Assembly (NCBI GenBank): GCA_965220955.1
Contig: CBDCRK010000010.1
Coordinates: forward strand, 1-52,945
Length of the DNA: 52,945 nt
Origin: CBDCRK01 sp965220955
GTDB lineage: Bacteria > Desulfobacterota > Binatia > Bin18 > CBDCRK01
Reading direction: 5' to 3'
The translations under genes were made by a program, and so were the position numbers. A model generated the notes under the pieces. It was given only the letters and a program-made list of their open reading frames with translations. It ran no database searches and was not told the DNA's origin. Positions 16,561 to 25,559 of this stretch are shown piece by piece. How positions within the stretch are numbered: the stretch's first letter is position 1; the number at the start of each line of letters is the position of its first letter.

Positions 16561-18261
16561 TTACTGCCCACCGCCTGAGCGCAGCACTTGTCCGGGAAGA
16601 GTTCCGTTGTGCTTTTGGTTTTCGTATAGAATCGCACCATTCACAATGGTGTACTTCACCCCTTTATCGGCCGGCCACACCAGGCGACGGCCACTACCGG
16701 GAAGATCACTGCGCCATTCCTGGTGTTTTATTGGGCTTACAGTTGGGCCAATGGTATTAGGGTCAAAGATGGCAATGTCGGCCGCCATCCCCGGAGCAAG
16801 TTTTCCCCTATCCTGCATACCAAAGAAATTGGCCGGCTCAGAGGTGAGGCGTTGAATCCCTCTCTCTAGCGTCATCACCTGCTTTTCTCGCACCCAGTTG
16901 CCCAGCAGGTAGGTACAATAGCCAGCGTTGTCATGCATGTCCACATGGGCTCCACCATCAGAAAGGCCAATCATTATCCGGTTATCCGTAATCAATTTAG
17001 AAACCCGCTTTTCGTCAACATTGAACAGGGCTATAAGGTATTCGGCATGGAGGTTGTCTTCAAGGGCCACATCAAAAAAGGTGTCAAGAGGATCTTTACC
17101 CCTTGCTTGGGCGATCTCCGCCACTGTTTTCCCCTCCAAGGGCTTCAGGGCCGGATTGTTTACCTCTTTGACCTCGACCAGCTCCCACTTTCCGGAAAAT
17201 ACCCGTGGCTTTTCTAGTTCCTTGCGGAATGCCTGGCGAAAGGACGGATCGCGGTAAACCTTCATTTGCTCCTCGACCGGCTGATTGAAGGCCGGCTTCC
17301 ACGACGGATGACTACCAAACAGGAAGGGGCGATGCAGGTTGAACTCATTGGTCATCGGTAGGGAGTTCACCTGGGGAATTCCTCCGCGTTTGATCAACGG
17401 GTCAGCTTTATGCAGCGACTCTATATACGACTCGGATAGATCCTGACGAACAACCAATGCCAACCAGGTCACCGGCCGCCCACTCTCGGTGAGCAGGAGG
17501 TCGAGGAGTTCATATTCCTCATCTGCAAGAATACCACCAGACTTTGTAAGCGCTATCTCAATCGCTCCCCGGCCCGACTCCTTCAGCACATTGGCATAAG
17601 CTTTTAGCTCCTCAGGGCTGGCCTGACGACAGGCCAAAGGCCGACCCTGATAACCTACATGCTGCAGAATCGTTGTGGTGGTCCAGCCAAAGGCACCCGC
17701 AGCCATAGCCTCATGCAGTAAAGCCTTAATCTGGACAATCTCTTCAGGCCTAGCTGCCCGCTCCATCGACTCCTCTCCCATAACATAGTGACGAAAAGGC
17801 GTCAGCGGAGCCAAAAAAGCAGCATTAATACCTAACCCCCGTTTCTGGGCGGCAGCCATATACTCAGGAAAACTCACCCACTCCCAGGCGATCCCTTGGG
17901 AGAGCACCTCAAAGGGAATTCCCTCTACATTGACCAGATCCCAGGCGGCAATCTCTCGCGCCTCAGGCTTACAAGGGGCAATGCCAACCCCACAGTTGCC
18001 CATCACCACCGTGGTCACCCCATGCCAGCAAGAAGAGGTGAGGGGAAGGTCCCAGCAGATCTGGGCATCATAATGAGTATGGGGATCAATGAACCCGGGA
18101 GATACGATCAAGTCGGAGGCATCGATGATTCTTTTGGCCCCTTCTTTGATCTTGCCGATCTCAGCTATCTTTCCTCCGATAACTGCCACATCCGCACGGT
18201 AACCTGGAGTGCCAATACCATCGATCACCATGCCGTTCTTAATAAGCAGGTCGTAAGACAT
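16561..18261 (-). CDS. N-acyl-D-amino-acid deacylase-type amidohydrolase
   Basis: 566 residues of the metal-dependent amidohydrolase superfamily, D-aminoacylase/dihydroorotase-like branch. Residues 1-60 form the small beta domain (LLIKNGMVIDGIGTPGYRAD). The metal site begins with GFIDPHTHYDAQ and continues GVTTVVMGNCGVGIAPC. A late Asp is in GLSDGGAHVDMHD. The C-terminus returns to the beta domain (GMAADIAIFDP, YTIVNGAILYENQ). The substrate may be an N-acyl amino acid or another amide. AAAGGAGGG precedes the ATG. It is about 35-40% similar in layout to the next upstream gene and is the first gene of the unit with the acyl-CoA synthetase. Confidence 0.9.
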   Translation of the reverse strand: MSYDLLIKNGMVIDGIGTPGYRADVAVIGGKIAEIGKIKEGAKRIIDASDLIVSPGFIDPHTHYDAQICWDLPLTSSCWHGVTTVVMGNCGVGIAPCKPEAREIAAWDLVNVEGIPFEVLSQGIAWEWVSFPEYMAAAQKRGLGINAAFLAPLTPFRHYVMGEESMERAARPEEIVQIKALLHEAMAAGAFGWTTTTILQHVGYQGRPLACRQASPEELKAYANVLKESGRGAIEIALTKSGGILADEEYELLDLLLTESGRPVTWLALVVRQDLSESYIESLHKADPLIKRGGIPQVNSLPMTNEFNLHRPFLFGSHPSWKPAFNQPVEEQMKVYRDPSFRQAFRKELEKPRVFSGKWELVEVKEVNNPALKPLEGKTVAEIAQARGKDPLDTFFDVALEDNLHAEYLIALFNVDEKRVSKLITDNRIMIGLSDGGAHVDMHDNAGYCTYLLGNWVREKQVMTLERGIQRLTSEPANFFGMQDRGKLAPGMAADIAIFDPNTIGPTVSPIKHQEWRSDLPGSGRRLVWPADKGVKYTIVNGAILYENQKHNGTLPGQVLRSGGGQ

Positions 18262-18468
18262 CGCGTAACCCTCCTTTTCTGTTATAGGGGAGTAGATAAC
18301 ACACTAGGGCTCCAAAAGCACGGCTTGTATCCATGCACAATAGGCTTCTACTGGTTCTGAAACAGCAGACCCCTCCGCGGGCATAACCTATAGATCGGCA
18401 ATGACTTTCATATTTCTCCCCCTTGAGTATTGGTGATAATGGATGGATACGACGGGTGTGAAAAGAAG

Positions 18469-18500
18469 GGACAGATACAAGAGACTTCTTGTATCTGTCC
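18469..18500 (-). terminator. Rho-independent terminator after the second amidohydrolase
   Basis: 13-bp perfect stem (18469-18481 with 18488-18500), 6-base loop. On the minus strand it is followed by CTTCTTTT. It lies 12 bases after the stop of the 18512-20221 gene, so that gene and the next amidohydrolase are separate transcripts. The rest of 18262-18468 holds no gene I can recognise. Confidence 0.8.
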
Positions 18501-18511
18501 TAGACGGGGTT

Positions 18512-20221
18512 TTACCTACGGGCCAACGGACCGCGAATCAACTGGCCGGGTAAAGCGCCGGTGTGCTCGCCGTTGCGCAGCAGCACCTCACCGTTGACCA
18601 CGGTGGCTAAGAAGCCGGCTGCTTTCTGCTTAAGACGCCGGGCGCCAGCAGGAAGGTCATGGACTAGTTCTGGCATCCTTGGCCCCACTTGATCGGGGTC
18701 GAAGATAGCAACATCAGCAGCCCATCCCTCACGCAGCAAGCCGCGTCCGGCAAGGCCCCAGTGGTAGGCGGGCACAAAGGTCAACATCTGAACCGCCTCC
18801 TCTAGCGTTACGGCTTGTTTCTCGCGCACCCAATGGCTCAGCAAGTGGGTCTGCAAGGAAGAGTCCATGATCTGGGATACATGAGCGCCGGAGTCTGAGA
18901 ATGTAACCACAGAACGGGGATGCTTCATCATCTCCAGCACATCGCCCTGGTTCTCGTTGGCCAAGGGCTGCAAGAAGAATTGTTTTAAGCCCTTTTCTAG
19001 GGCCAGATCAATGATCACGTCTACCGGATCTTTGTTCTGCTCTTTGGCAATCTCCTCAATCGACCGGTGCGGCGGATTGGGTTTGTCCATCAGGAATAGC
19101 CACTTGTAATCGGCTGCCCGGGCTTCGGGACCAACCCCACGTCCACCATCATCCTCCTGTTGGTGGGCCTCTTCAACCAGTTGGCGACGGAACTCGGGAT
19201 TGCGCAGGGCCGTTTCCTTCTCCGCCAGCGGCATCTGCTTGAGCTTGCGCCATGTTGGCAACCTATCGAACGGCGTGTTGGTCTCAAACGAGAGCACTAC
19301 ATTAAGTGACCGGCTGTGTACCTGGATGAACATCCGTCCACCTGCCGCGGCAGTCTCGTCCGCCATGGCAAAGTATGGACGCCAGTAGTCAGGGGCAAAA
19401 CGGCGACTGAACATGCCAAAGGTGATAGGCACGCCGGTGTCAACAGCCAGCGCCTTCAGGCGAGTCTGGTAATCGCGGATCCGTTCCGGATCAAGGCCAG
19501 TGTCCTCGCCGGCGATTTCAAATATGCCAGCATTCATCTCTCCCATCACCCCGATCAGTTGTCGCACCTCATCCCAGGTTGCCAAGCGGCTGGCAACGGG
19601 TTGCCGCTGCGGCGTCTGGTGATTACGTGTACGCGAGGTGGTAAAGCCAATGGCCCCAGCTCGGATGGCATCGCGTACCTCACGTTTCATCAAGGCCAAA
19701 TCCTGCTCACTGGCTTCTTCAGTAAAGGCCCGCTCGCCCATAATGTAGGTGCGCAAGGCGGAATGGCCCATATAAGCAGCATAGTTGATACCCTTAGGAA
19801 GCCGATCGACCGTATCCAGATATTCAGGAAAGGTCTCCCAGGTCCATTTGATGCCAGCCTCCATGGCCTCGGGCGCAATATCTTCAGCACGCTCAAGATT
19901 GCGCATCACCATATCCTTCTCGCTCTCTTTGCAAGGAGCCAGCGAGAACCCACAGTTTCCCATCACCACACTGGTAATACCGTGCCAGCAGGAGCAAGTG
20001 CCCAGGGGATCCCAGGATACCTGAGCATCCATGTGGGTATGACCATCAATAAAGCCCGGCGCTACTATGTGGCCTTCGGCATCGATGACTTCCTTAGCGC
20101 CATCCCGGATTCTGCCAATGGTAGCAATCTTGCCATGGACTATGCCTACATCGGCGTGAAAGCGCGGCAGCCCCGATCCATCAATAACAGTGCCGTTACG
20201 AATAATAAGATCGTATTGCAT
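18512..20221 (-). CDS. D-aminoacylase-type amidohydrolase, paralogue of the downstream gene
   Basis: 569 residues with the same architecture as its neighbour: beta domain LIIRNGTVIDGSGLPRFHAD, metal motif GFIDGHTHMDAQVSWDP, GITSVVMGNCGFSLAPC, and TFSDSGAHVSQIMD near residue 465. The C-terminal part reads GWAADVAIFDPDQVGP and TVVNGEVLLRNGEHTGALPG. Family members hydrolyse N-acyl-D-amino acids or related amides. AAGGAGGAATA precedes the ATG directly. The pair looks like an old duplication with diverged substrate range. Its own promoter must lie in the 344-bp gap upstream, which it shares with the divergent NHL gene. Confidence 0.9.
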   Translation of the reverse strand: MQYDLIIRNGTVIDGSGLPRFHADVGIVHGKIATIGRIRDGAKEVIDAEGHIVAPGFIDGHTHMDAQVSWDPLGTCSCWHGITSVVMGNCGFSLAPCKESEKDMVMRNLERAEDIAPEAMEAGIKWTWETFPEYLDTVDRLPKGINYAAYMGHSALRTYIMGERAFTEEASEQDLALMKREVRDAIRAGAIGFTTSRTRNHQTPQRQPVASRLATWDEVRQLIGVMGEMNAGIFEIAGEDTGLDPERIRDYQTRLKALAVDTGVPITFGMFSRRFAPDYWRPYFAMADETAAAGGRMFIQVHSRSLNVVLSFETNTPFDRLPTWRKLKQMPLAEKETALRNPEFRRQLVEEAHQQEDDGGRGVGPEARAADYKWLFLMDKPNPPHRSIEEIAKEQNKDPVDVIIDLALEKGLKQFFLQPLANENQGDVLEMMKHPRSVVTFSDSGAHVSQIMDSSLQTHLLSHWVREKQAVTLEEAVQMLTFVPAYHWGLAGRGLLREGWAADVAIFDPDQVGPRMPELVHDLPAGARRLKQKAAGFLATVVNGEVLLRNGEHTGALPGQLIRGPLARR

Positions 20222-20378
20222 TATTCCTCCTTATCCTGAGTGGGGACAGCACGAATTGTTTATAGCAAAAAATTATAGGTTTCCATCTGACACTTAAGGC
20301 GCGTATTTGTCAATGTGGTCCAGGCAAGGAAACCATCGAGTCGAAAGAACACCAAGCTCTGCATTGTTGTAGGAAAAC

Positions 20379-20418
20379 TTGCAGAGCGCCATATGGCTGA
20401 TATAATAAAGCCATATGG
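20379..20418 (+). promoter_or_regulatory. Sigma70-like promoter embedded in a 10-bp inverted repeat
   Basis: TATAAT (20401-20406) lies 16 bases after TTGCAG (20379-20384). The -10 box is in the loop of a perfect inverted repeat, CCATATGGCT (20389-20398) and AGCCATATGG (20409-20418). It is 148 bases before the NHL gene and is a plausible regulated promoter. The remainder of 20222-20565 shows nothing recognisable. Confidence 0.45.
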
Positions 20419-20565
20419 GGCAGAAGGCACACCAAATTATTCCATCGCTGTTTGTCATTCTAATCGACGGGCGTGTTCATCTATCAGGCGCATGGACATT
20501 GTGGTTCCAGTCGGGTAGCCTGTGCGAGGTCGTAATCTCGAATATTCCAACAAGAGTGAAAATCC

Positions 20566-21588
20566 ATGACTAAGATCATCTCAAGCATCGTCGGCACAGG
20601 CAAGCAGGGTTACGCAGGCGATGGTGGACCGGCGACCAACGCGTTGCTCAACAATCCTTTTCACGTTGATCTGGACGCTTCCGGAAGATATCTCTACCTG
20701 ACTGATTGTTTCAACTACTGCATTCGTATGGTCGACCTCCAGACAGGAATCATATCGACGATTGCGGGAACCGGTGAGAAGGGCTACTCGGGTGATGCAG
20801 GTCCCGCAGTGGATGGGAAGATTGAAGAGCCCTATGCCGTCCAGGTTGATGCGAATCGCGACCTATACTTCGTCCAACGCTTCAGTCCGGCCGTCAGGAA
20901 GATAAATGCATCTTCACGCGTGATCTCGACCGTGGCTGGGGACGGGACAGTTGGCTATGGTGGCGACGGCGGCCCTGGAGTCAAAGCACAGTTGCGCGAG
21001 CCGAACGACTGCTCGCTCGACGGCAACGGCGGCCTTCTAATCGCCGACATTCAGGATCAGCGGATACGTAGACTCGACACACTCACAGGGGTAATCACCA
21101 CATTCGCTGGTACCGGCGAAAAGGTGTTCTCAGGAGATAGCGGACCTGCTGCCAAGGCTGGAATATTCGGCGCGAGGGCAGTCTGCATCGATGGCAAGGG
21201 CAATACATATATCTGCGAACGAGAAGGCAATCGCATCCGAAAAGTCGGTGCCAACGGCGTGATTACTACCGTCGCGGGCACCGGTGAGAAGGACTACACT
21301 GGCGATGGTGGAGCAGCGATCCAGGCTACGTTCAACGGTCCCAAGGCGATCCGCTGTGACGCCGAAGGGAACGTTTTTGTAGTGGATACGGAGAACCACG
21401 CCATCCGCAAGATCGATGTTGCTACTGGAATCATAACGACGGTCGCAGGAGGACGCCGAGGTCCGGACGGAGATGGCGGCGACGCGACCAAGGCCAGTCT
21501 AGATCGCCCCCATGGTGTTGTGATCGGTCGAGATGGCGCGATCTATATCGCCGATAGTGAAAACCATCGCGTTCGCGTGGTCAGGTAA
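20566..21588 (+). CDS. NHL-repeat beta-propeller protein
   Basis: 340 residues built from six repeats of about 55 residues. Each repeat has a GTGxxGYxGDGGPA-like loop (for example GTGKQGYAGDGGPA and GTGEKGYSGDAGPA) followed by strands such as NRIRKV and NHAIRKID. This predicts a six-bladed NHL propeller, a fold used for ligand or protein binding and in some lyases. There is no signal peptide or membrane segment, so it is probably cytoplasmic, whereas many bacterial NHL proteins are exported. No catalytic motif is evident. It is monocistronic, preceded by the palindrome-embedded promoter candidate. Confidence 0.88.
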   Translation: MTKIISSIVGTGKQGYAGDGGPATNALLNNPFHVDLDASGRYLYLTDCFNYCIRMVDLQTGIISTIAGTGEKGYSGDAGPAVDGKIEEPYAVQVDANRDLYFVQRFSPAVRKINASSRVISTVAGDGTVGYGGDGGPGVKAQLREPNDCSLDGNGGLLIADIQDQRIRRLDTLTGVITTFAGTGEKVFSGDSGPAAKAGIFGARAVCIDGKGNTYICEREGNRIRKVGANGVITTVAGTGEKDYTGDGGAAIQATFNGPKAIRCDAEGNVFVVDTENHAIRKIDVATGIITTVAGGRRGPDGDGGDATKASLDRPHGVVIGRDGAIYIADSENHRVRVVR

Positions 21589-21741
21589 TCCACGGGTTTG
21601 TGGAAGAATAGGGTCAAGTCTTTAATCTTGATGTCAAGAGACGCCTGAGGTCACCGCCATTGCACAGTAGCAGGAGCAGCAGGGTGGGCATAGGGTGCTG
21701 AGCAGGGAGAAAATAGATAGCACTAAATAAGGAGGCATAGT

Positions 21742-22191
21742 ATGAGCGAGCGTTATATTACCGCACAGGTTCGGACCTATAGCAGTGGAACCCCTGGACG
21801 GGCCCTATGTAGTGCTCGTACTAACCACTTTGTGGCTGACGACATGGCTTCTCACGACCACAGCGGTCCTGGGGAAGCGATCAACGCAGCCGAACTTTTC
21901 CTTTCCGGGATTACGGCCTGTGCCGTGTTAATGATGGAGAGACTGGCACGAGCTTCTAGCTTCCCCTTGCAGCGGGCCGATGTGAGCATGGAGGGCTCCA
22001 TAGATACCGAGGCAGTCCGTGAGGGCCCTCCGGTTCTTGACCGGGCCCACCTGCGCTTTGAGCTGGTTGGGTTAAGTGAGGCTCAGGCTAAAGAGATGGT
22101 TGAGACCTATAAACGGCGGTGACCGCTATATGGTTCGGTCGCAGTTGCGACCCCCAACACCACCGTAGATGTGGTTGCCATCTCAAGTTAA
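21742..22191 (+). CDS. OsmC-like protein, probable selenoprotein (in-frame UGA at 22120-22122)
   Basis: The conventional frame ends at TGA 22120 after 126 residues. Reading through gives PLYGSVAVATPNTTVDVVAI and two Ser, then TAA at 22189, a 149-residue protein of normal OsmC length. The UGA falls after ETYKRR and before PLY, where OsmC relatives have Cys in a YxxRCPLY-like motif. The other reactive Cys is present in LSGITACAVLMME. OsmC proteins reduce organic hydroperoxides with a Cys pair, so this would be a Cys-Sec pair. A hairpin fitting the bacterial SECIS consensus follows at 22137-22152. AAGGAGG precedes the ATG. The extended end lies 13 bases before the rhodanese start, consistent with an operon. 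Confidence 0.8.
22137..22152 (+). promoter_or_regulatory. Candidate bacterial SECIS hairpin
   Basis: GGTCGC/GCGACC form a perfect 6-bp stem (22137-22142 with 22147-22152) around the four-base loop AGTT. The loop begins 20 bases after the UGA and has G as its second base. Known bacterial SECIS elements have an apical loop of 3-14 bases, G within its first two positions, and a UGA-to-loop distance of roughly 16-37 bases; all three hold. It resembles the E. coli fdhF element. Confidence 0.75.
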
Positions 22192-22204
22192 AGGAGGGCC
22201 CCTC

Positions 22205-23902
22205 ATGGCAACCGTAATCAATGCGCCAGAACTGAAGACCCTGCTAGAGAGCAATGAATTGTATGCCGTTATTGACGTGCGGGATTGGGGAGAGTTCTCA
22301 TTGGGACAGATCCCCGGCGTAAACTGTATCCCGCGGGGATCGCTTGAGAAATATATTTCCGTACTGGTCCCCAAGAAAGAGGTCAAAACGGTTCTCTACT
22401 GCAACACTGGCCAGCGCTCGGCTTGTGCGGCTACTACTCTGGAGACGCTGGGATACACGGCCGTGTCAATCTTGGCCGGCGGCCTGAAAAGCTGGCAAGC
22501 GGCCGGCTATGAAACGATCCACGGGTGGAGTTTGCGCGGCAAAGAGTACGGAGAACGCCTTCAGGTTGAGGAACAGATTCCCGATTTCACGGTGGAAGAA
22601 CTTCATACCCGTCTCCAAAGGGGAGAAAATTTCTATATTTTTGATACACGTACCGAGCCGGAATTTCAGGCCTCGCATTTGCCTGGGGCCTACTGCACGC
22701 CTGGGGGTCAGCTTGCCCTCATTGCTACCGATATTGTCCGGGACCAGAATCGCCCCATCATTATTAACTGCGCTGGTCGGACCCGCAGCATTCTGGGAGC
22801 GCACCTGTTGCGACGGATGGGCTTTGCCCATGTCTATGCCCTCAAAGGCGGAACCGGAGCGTGGCGAATTGCTGGTTATGGGCAGGAACTGGAATCGGGT
22901 TCAGGCACCGTCATCCCTGCGGTTTTGGCTGCTAGCCAGGCCGCCTGTGCGCAGTTTGCCCAGCGGGTGGCAAGCGAGGATAATATTCCCTTTCTCTCTC
23001 CCCAGGAGCTCTGGGCTCGCCAAGAAGAGGGTCAGCTCCTCTATTTGCTGGACGTGCGCCAGTTTGACGAGTACCAGGCCGGCCATATCCCGGGCGCGCT
23101 CTTCTGTCCTGGCACGCAGGCGGCGTTGCTGGTTGAGTGTCTGGTAGGCGTGAAGAATGCCACCATCATTACTGTGTGTGATGGCCACACGCGGGCTATT
23201 CTGGCAGCGTCTCTCCTCCAGGGTACAGGATATCCGCACGTCTGTGTACTGGACGGCGGCACCAAGGCTTGGGCAGACCAGGGCTTTAGCCTTGAGGCGG
23301 GCGCGCCCCAGGAAATCGATTATGGCCAGCCAGTGTGGATGGCTCAGCTCCTACAGGGCCTACCGGCGGGCGTGGAACCCCAAGAATTGCCGATTCCGGG
23401 CTTAGCCGAGGCTAGCGCCCAAGCGACTTTTATTACTCCTGAGGTCTTGCAATCTAAGCTGGTCTTAGGTGAACGTCTGGCACTGCTTGATCTGCGCAGT
23501 GCTGGAGATTTCGCCACTGCCCATATTTCCGGCTCCCGCTGGCTTTCCCGAGGGAATCTTGATCTACAGATTGAGCAAGTGGTTCCGCATAAAGCCACCC
23601 CTCTCATCCTTATGTGCCGGAAGGGGAAATTATCTCCGCTGTCTGTACCCACGCTAAGGAATATGGGATATCAACAGGTGGCGGTTTTGCAGGGGGGATT
23701 CGACGCCTGGAAAGCGTCCCCATTCCCGGTAGAACAAGGATTAGGGGAGCAGTCGGAATTTGAGGAGCTGGCTATTGCCGAGGCTGCGCTACTAGGCAGC
23801 GGCCCCTATGGCTTCAGCCACGAGCGTATGGCCCAGTACCTACGGGACGAAGAGGCATTGGGACATAAATATCGGCCCAAGGGAGCACAGCCCCGCAGTT
23901 AA
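22205..23902 (+). CDS. Four-domain tandem rhodanese
   Basis: 565 residues from ATG 22205, behind AAAGGAGG. Four rhodanese domains lie at about 5-110, 130-230, 265-370 and 415-520. Each has a candidate active-site Cys loop: YCNTGQRS, NCAGRTRS, VCDGHTRA and MCRKGKLS. Only the first three resemble the usual six-residue loop closely. Rhodaneses move sulfane sulfur from thiosulfate or persulfides to acceptors. Four potentially active copies in one soluble chain suggest relay or polyvalent binding. It follows the OsmC-like gene by 13 bases, suggesting a shared role in sulfur, selenium or peroxide metabolism. It converges on the MBL gene with only 23 bases between. Confidence 0.88.
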   Translation: MATVINAPELKTLLESNELYAVIDVRDWGEFSLGQIPGVNCIPRGSLEKYISVLVPKKEVKTVLYCNTGQRSACAATTLETLGYTAVSILAGGLKSWQAAGYETIHGWSLRGKEYGERLQVEEQIPDFTVEELHTRLQRGENFYIFDTRTEPEFQASHLPGAYCTPGGQLALIATDIVRDQNRPIIINCAGRTRSILGAHLLRRMGFAHVYALKGGTGAWRIAGYGQELESGSGTVIPAVLAASQAACAQFAQRVASEDNIPFLSPQELWARQEEGQLLYLLDVRQFDEYQAGHIPGALFCPGTQAALLVECLVGVKNATIITVCDGHTRAILAASLLQGTGYPHVCVLDGGTKAWADQGFSLEAGAPQEIDYGQPVWMAQLLQGLPAGVEPQELPIPGLAEASAQATFITPEVLQSKLVLGERLALLDLRSAGDFATAHISGSRWLSRGNLDLQIEQVVPHKATPLILMCRKGKLSPLSVPTLRNMGYQQVAVLQGGFDAWKASPFPVEQGLGEQSEFEELAIAEAALLGSGPYGFSHERMAQYLRDEEALGHKYRPKGAQPRS

Positions 23903-23925
23903 TCCAAGAAAAGAGAAACCTGACT

Positions 23926-24891
23926 TTAGAGCACAAAACGGGTGCCAACGCTGTTTTGCACAAACGCCTGGGGCAGCTCACGCGCAATAGCATGGATGGC
24001 CTTCCAGCCGGTGCAGTGGGCCGGGACAACCATCTCTGGGTTCATCTCCTTGAGGGCGGTGACGGTTGGCGCAATGATCGGCTCGAACAGGGGCCCCGAG
24101 AGATGAAACCCGCCAATCACCGAGTGGATCTTCTGGACCCCGGTGAGTTGCTGAGCCTGGCGAATGGTATTGATTGCCCCGGCATGACCACAGCCGGTGA
24201 GAACAACCAGGCCCTTGTCTTTAAGGTTCACAACCACTGCCTGATCGTCGTGGATATAGGGGTCCTGCTGCCATTTCTCCTCGATCAGGGCATGGTGCAG
24301 GGGGAAGCCGGTCTCAAAATCCGTTGTGCGGTGGACCTGGCCGGTCACCAAGACTAGCTTGCCCAGGACATACGATGGTTCTCGCTCCTCAATAAATTCA
24401 ATGCCGTCCTGCGAGAGGATACTCCGGTCCGGTGGCGGCAGGTTGATCTCATGACCATCGGGAAAAATCACTTTCCGTTCCAAAAAGGCGTCAGGGTGCA
24501 GCAGGAGCGGCATTTTGCGTTCACCCAGGCGCTCGACCATACCCATCAGCCCCTGGGTGTGATCGGCGTGCCCGTGGCTTAACACAATGGTGTGCAGTTC
24601 TTTGGGTTTGATCTCCAGCACATCCATATTATGGATAAGGCCCTTTTTGCTTAAACCGGCGTCAAAGAGCAGGGATTCGGACGTGTTGCCACTGGTAACG
24701 GTGACCAGCGCAGCAAACCCGTGCTCGGCAACCAAGCTCTCTCTGTTGAACGCGTCTGCTGGCAGCGGTAGACGTGTGACCTTTTCGCTGCTGGCCAAAA
24801 GCAAATCAATGCTATTGTCCAGGATTGTCAAAATCTCAATCTTGTCAACCTCTTTAAGCGGCATGGTAGCTTTAAGCGGCATGGTAGCCAT
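23926..24891 (-). CDS. Metallo-beta-lactamase-fold hydrolase
   Basis: 321 residues from ATG 24891, preceded by AAAGGAG. It has the MBL motif SHGHADHTQG (metal-binding His/Asp), then GCGHAG, IGGFHLSGP and PAHCTGW for the remaining ligands. The layout resembles the methanopterin-synthesis-related MBL group whose members often carry that name; the real reaction is unknown. No signal peptide is visible. It is the last gene of an operon after a DUF1326 gene (13-base gap) and a molybdopterin oxidoreductase. Its N-terminus contains a tandem ATMPLK duplication. Confidence 0.85.
   Translation of the reverse strand: MATMPLKATMPLKEVDKIEILTILDNSIDLLLASSEKVTRLPLPADAFNRESLVAEHGFAALVTVTSGNTSESLLFDAGLSKKGLIHNMDVLEIKPKELHTIVLSHGHADHTQGLMGMVERLGERKMPLLLHPDAFLERKVIFPDGHEINLPPPDRSILSQDGIEFIEEREPSYVLGKLVLVTGQVHRTTDFETGFPLHHALIEEKWQQDPYIHDDQAVVVNLKDKGLVVLTGCGHAGAINTIRQAQQLTGVQKIHSVIGGFHLSGPLFEPIIAPTVTALKEMNPEMVVPAHCTGWKAIHAIARELPQAFVQNSVGTRFVL
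24853..24888. repeat. Perfect 18-bp tandem duplication at the MBL gene start
   Basis: Bases 24853-24870 are repeated exactly at 24871-24888. In the minus-strand protein this yields ATMPLK twice immediately after the initiating Met. It also duplicates a possible ATG start. Confidence 0.95.
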
Positions 24892-24904
24892 AGAGGATAC
24901 TCCT

Positions 24905-25510
24905 TTAGTTCTGCCAGCTAAACGGCGCGAAATGACCGTTGGTGTTGCTGGTATCCCAGGCCAGATTGTGATCGGCATAGCGATAGGTGTGAGACTTGGC
25001 CAGCGAGAGCTGCGGCGAGACCGGATGGGCAGCATTGGTCACCCACAACGGTTCGGTGCCATCCCGGCCGGTCAGGGCCTCAATGTCAATCTCCAGGATG
25101 TTAGGAATGCTCAGCCGCCGCTTATTGCCGTCCATCTCAAACGTAATGGGCGCGGTCTTCACCCCCAGAAAGTTGCTGATTAGGCCGGCAACAAGCTGCA
25201 TGGGACCGCCCGCTTGGCCGGAGAAAATAGCGCTGAGGGCCTCCTGCTGTTCTGTAGATGCCTTTTCGTCGACATACAATGCTGCCGTCCAATTTCCCTC
25301 CTGCATCCTGCCTGGGCCGGGAAAAGAGACAACCACCACTGCGTTCAGTCCGTTCAGGCTGGTCTGTCCATAGCTGCCGGCAGCCAGGTGAAACGCCAGG
25401 GCTGCGTCACAGCGCCCGCGTGGGGGAGGGTTCTGAATCAGACAGGGACAAATAGTGTCACAGTTGCACGATTCAAAGTAATCTCCTGAGATTTGCCATT
25501 TTTCTGCCAT
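24905..25510 (-). CDS. DUF1326 domain protein
   Basis: 201 residues. The N-terminus holds the family's cysteine cluster, ESCNCDTICPC, then GRCDAALAFHLAAGSYG and LNGLNAVVVVSFPGP, with VDEKASTEQQEAL further on. DUF1326 proteins have no assigned function; the conserved cysteines suggest metal binding or redox work. AAAGGAGGAG stands before the ATG. It sits 49 bases after the molybdopterin oxidoreductase and 13 bases before the MBL gene. It is soluble, with no signal peptide. Confidence 0.88.
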   Translation of the reverse strand: MAEKWQISGDYFESCNCDTICPCLIQNPPPRGRCDAALAFHLAAGSYGQTSLNGLNAVVVVSFPGPGRMQEGNWTAALYVDEKASTEQQEALSAIFSGQAGGPMQLVAGLISNFLGVKTAPITFEMDGNKRRLSIPNILEIDIEALTGRDGTEPLWVTNAAHPVSPQLSLAKSHTYRYADHNLAWDTSNTNGHFAPFSWQN

Positions 25511-25559
25511 GATCTCCTCCTTTCGCCTAGCTGCTTATGGCCAGGAGCATCCTTTTGCG

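Noticed and set aside
19316..20239. A long 307-codon frame opposite the second amidohydrolase
   Set aside because: It lies wholly antisense to a well-supported enzyme and has no recognisable domain; it is a codon-bias shadow.
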